A program made the position numbers and the translations under genes. Positions 6,083 through 6,636 of a stretch of 6,636 nt of DNA are shown one piece after another. Source of the stretch: Thermoleophilia bacterium (GTDB lineage: Bacteria > Actinomycetota > Thermoleophilia > Gaiellales > Gaiellaceae); contig JABFWJ010000107.1 in NCBI GenBank assembly GCA_013362295.1, positions 1 through 6,636 on the forward strand, in the 5' to 3' direction. Positions within the stretch are counted from its first letter, which is position 1, and every line of letters starts with the position of its first letter. The notes under the pieces were generated by a model. It searched no databases. It worked only from the letters and a program-made list of their open reading frames with translations, and was not told the DNA's origin.

Positions 6083-6096
6083 GTTCGGTCCGAACC
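6082..6096. promoter_or_regulatory. 15-bp palindrome GGTTCGG-T-CCGAACC between fdxA and the anti-sigma gene
   Basis: Seven-base arms flank one central T, and the first arm uses the last base of the fdxA stop codon. It could be an operator upstream of the anti-sigma gene. As RNA it would form a 6-bp stem with a GTC loop right after the stop; no U-run follows, so a classical intrinsic terminator is not supported. The rest of the 51-nt gap (6097-6133) shows no convincing promoter or Shine-Dalgarno sequence. Confidence 0.4.
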
Positions 6097-6133
6097 GTCC
6101 GCTTCCTGGCGGCGAATACGGCTTTGGATCCCT

Positions 6134-6636
6134 ATGGCCGACGACGTTCACGAGCTTTCCGCCCTCTACGCGCTCGATGTCCTGACCGCGGACGAGCGGG
6201 CGCGCTTCGAGGAGCCCCTCGACGAGTGCGCCAGGTGCCGCACCGCCCTCGCGGGCCGGCGCGACGCCGCGAGCTCGCTCGCGTTCGCGGTCGAGGGGCC
6301 GCCGCCGCCGGCCGCGCTGCGTGGACGGATCATCGACGCCGCGCGTGCGGAGCGACAGAACGTCGTGCAGCTCCGCTCGCGGCGCTCGTTCGCCGTGTCG
6401 ATCGCAGCGGCGGCCGCCGTCGCCGCGTCGGCCGCGGCCGTTGCGCTGGGCGTGTGGGCGGCCTCGTTGCACAGCTCGCTTTCCCACGAGCGCGAGACGG
6501 TCGGCATCCTCAGCGATCCGCGCTCGCGTCATCTGCCGCTGAACGGTGCAGCCGGACAGCTCGTCGTCGCACCCGACGGTGACGCGGTGCTGAGCGTCGC
6601 CCTGCCGAGGTTGGCGAAGGGAAAGACATACGAAGC
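6134..6636 (+). CDS. RskA-like membrane anti-sigma factor, 3'-truncated by window end
   Basis: The frame runs from ATG at 6134 to the window end with no stop (167 codons seen). The N-terminal cytoplasmic part (1-40) has the anti-sigma fold signature HELSALYALDVLTADERARFE, followed by ECARC (C32, C35). A Pro-rich hinge (55-59) precedes a basic stretch and one transmembrane helix (about 86-111). The extracytoplasmic part begins as an RskA/anti-sigma-K domain (LPLNGAAGQLVVAPDGDAVLSVALPRL). Such proteins hold an ECF sigma factor (SigK type) at the membrane and release it on regulated proteolysis. The usual HxxxCxxC zinc motif has Pro (P28) in place of the His, so zinc binding may be lost, as in M. 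tuberculosis RskA, which lacks the cysteines too. No sigma factor gene is in the window; it could lie downstream. A weak GGA at 6126-6128 is the only Shine-Dalgarno candidate. Confidence 0.88.
   Translation, partial: MADDVHELSALYALDVLTADERARFEEPLDECARCRTALAGRRDAASSLAFAVEGPPPPAALRGRIIDAARAERQNVVQLRSRRSFAVSIAAAAAVAASAAAVALGVWAASLHSSLSHERETVGILSDPRSRHLPLNGAAGQLVVAPDGDAVLSVALPRLAKGKTYE

Noticed and set aside
6091..6120. ECF-sigma promoter (CGAACC with GAATAC about 17 bases downstream) for the anti-sigma gene
   Set aside because: The -10 match is poor and the -35 part is contained in the palindrome; too weak to list as a promoter.
5200..6582. Long plus-strand open frame across the DUF309, receiver, ferredoxin and anti-sigma region
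   Set aside because: It overlaps four better-supported genes and its translation is Arg-rich without motifs.
1..6636. tRNA/rRNA genes, CRISPR array, IS element or attachment sites
   Set aside because: No cloverleaf-like segment, regularly spaced direct repeats, transposase motif or flanking terminal repeats were seen on either strand.

Overview
This is a GC-rich window (roughly 70% by eye) with dense gene packing, GTG starts, stop/start overlaps and strong G/C third-position bias. Protein types (GAF/SpoIIE-type phosphatase, RskA-like anti-sigma factor, Thr-rich-linker L,D-transpeptidase, seven-iron ferredoxin of the mycobacterial/Thermus pattern, CcdA-TlpA-CcmH set) suggest a high-GC actinobacterium. 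A deep-branching class such as Thermoleophilia would fit, but that placement is inference from gene content and style, not a search.

Layout. Bases 1-5166 look like one tightly coupled plus-strand transcription unit: a 5'-truncated GAF-GAF-SpoIIE phosphatase, a short glycerophosphodiester phosphodiesterase-like protein, an exported L,D-transpeptidase, a membrane-anchored TlpA/CcmG thioredoxin, a CcmH-type thiol protein, and CcdA. Almost every junction is a GTGA or TGATG overlap with no clear Shine-Dalgarno sequence. The exception is the ccmH-ccdA junction, where ccmH has lost an in-frame stop, probably through a one-base indel or sequencing error.

A DUF309-family gene lies on the minus strand (5457-5056). 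Its 3' end overlaps the end of ccdA, and its start codon overlaps (CATG) the start codon of a divergent plus-strand gene for a small, atypical receiver-like protein. That gene is followed after 6 nt by a 7Fe ferredoxin gene. After a 51-nt gap carrying a 15-bp palindrome, a membrane anti-sigma factor gene begins and runs off the window.

How the genes work together. CcdA, the TlpA/CcmG-like protein and CcmH form a recognisable thiol-reduction relay. CcdA carries electrons across the membrane, the thioredoxin-fold protein accepts them outside, and CcmH keeps apocytochrome c haem-binding cysteines reduced. The L,D-transpeptidase acts in the same extracytoplasmic space on peptidoglycan. The phosphatase at the left and the anti-sigma factor at the right are both stress/sigma-factor control proteins, but nothing in the sequence links them directly. 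I see no CRISPR array, mobile element, rRNA or tRNA. The window is mostly housekeeping or conserved accessory genes; its oddities are in gene junctions, overlaps and non-consensus active or metal sites rather than an obviously new system.
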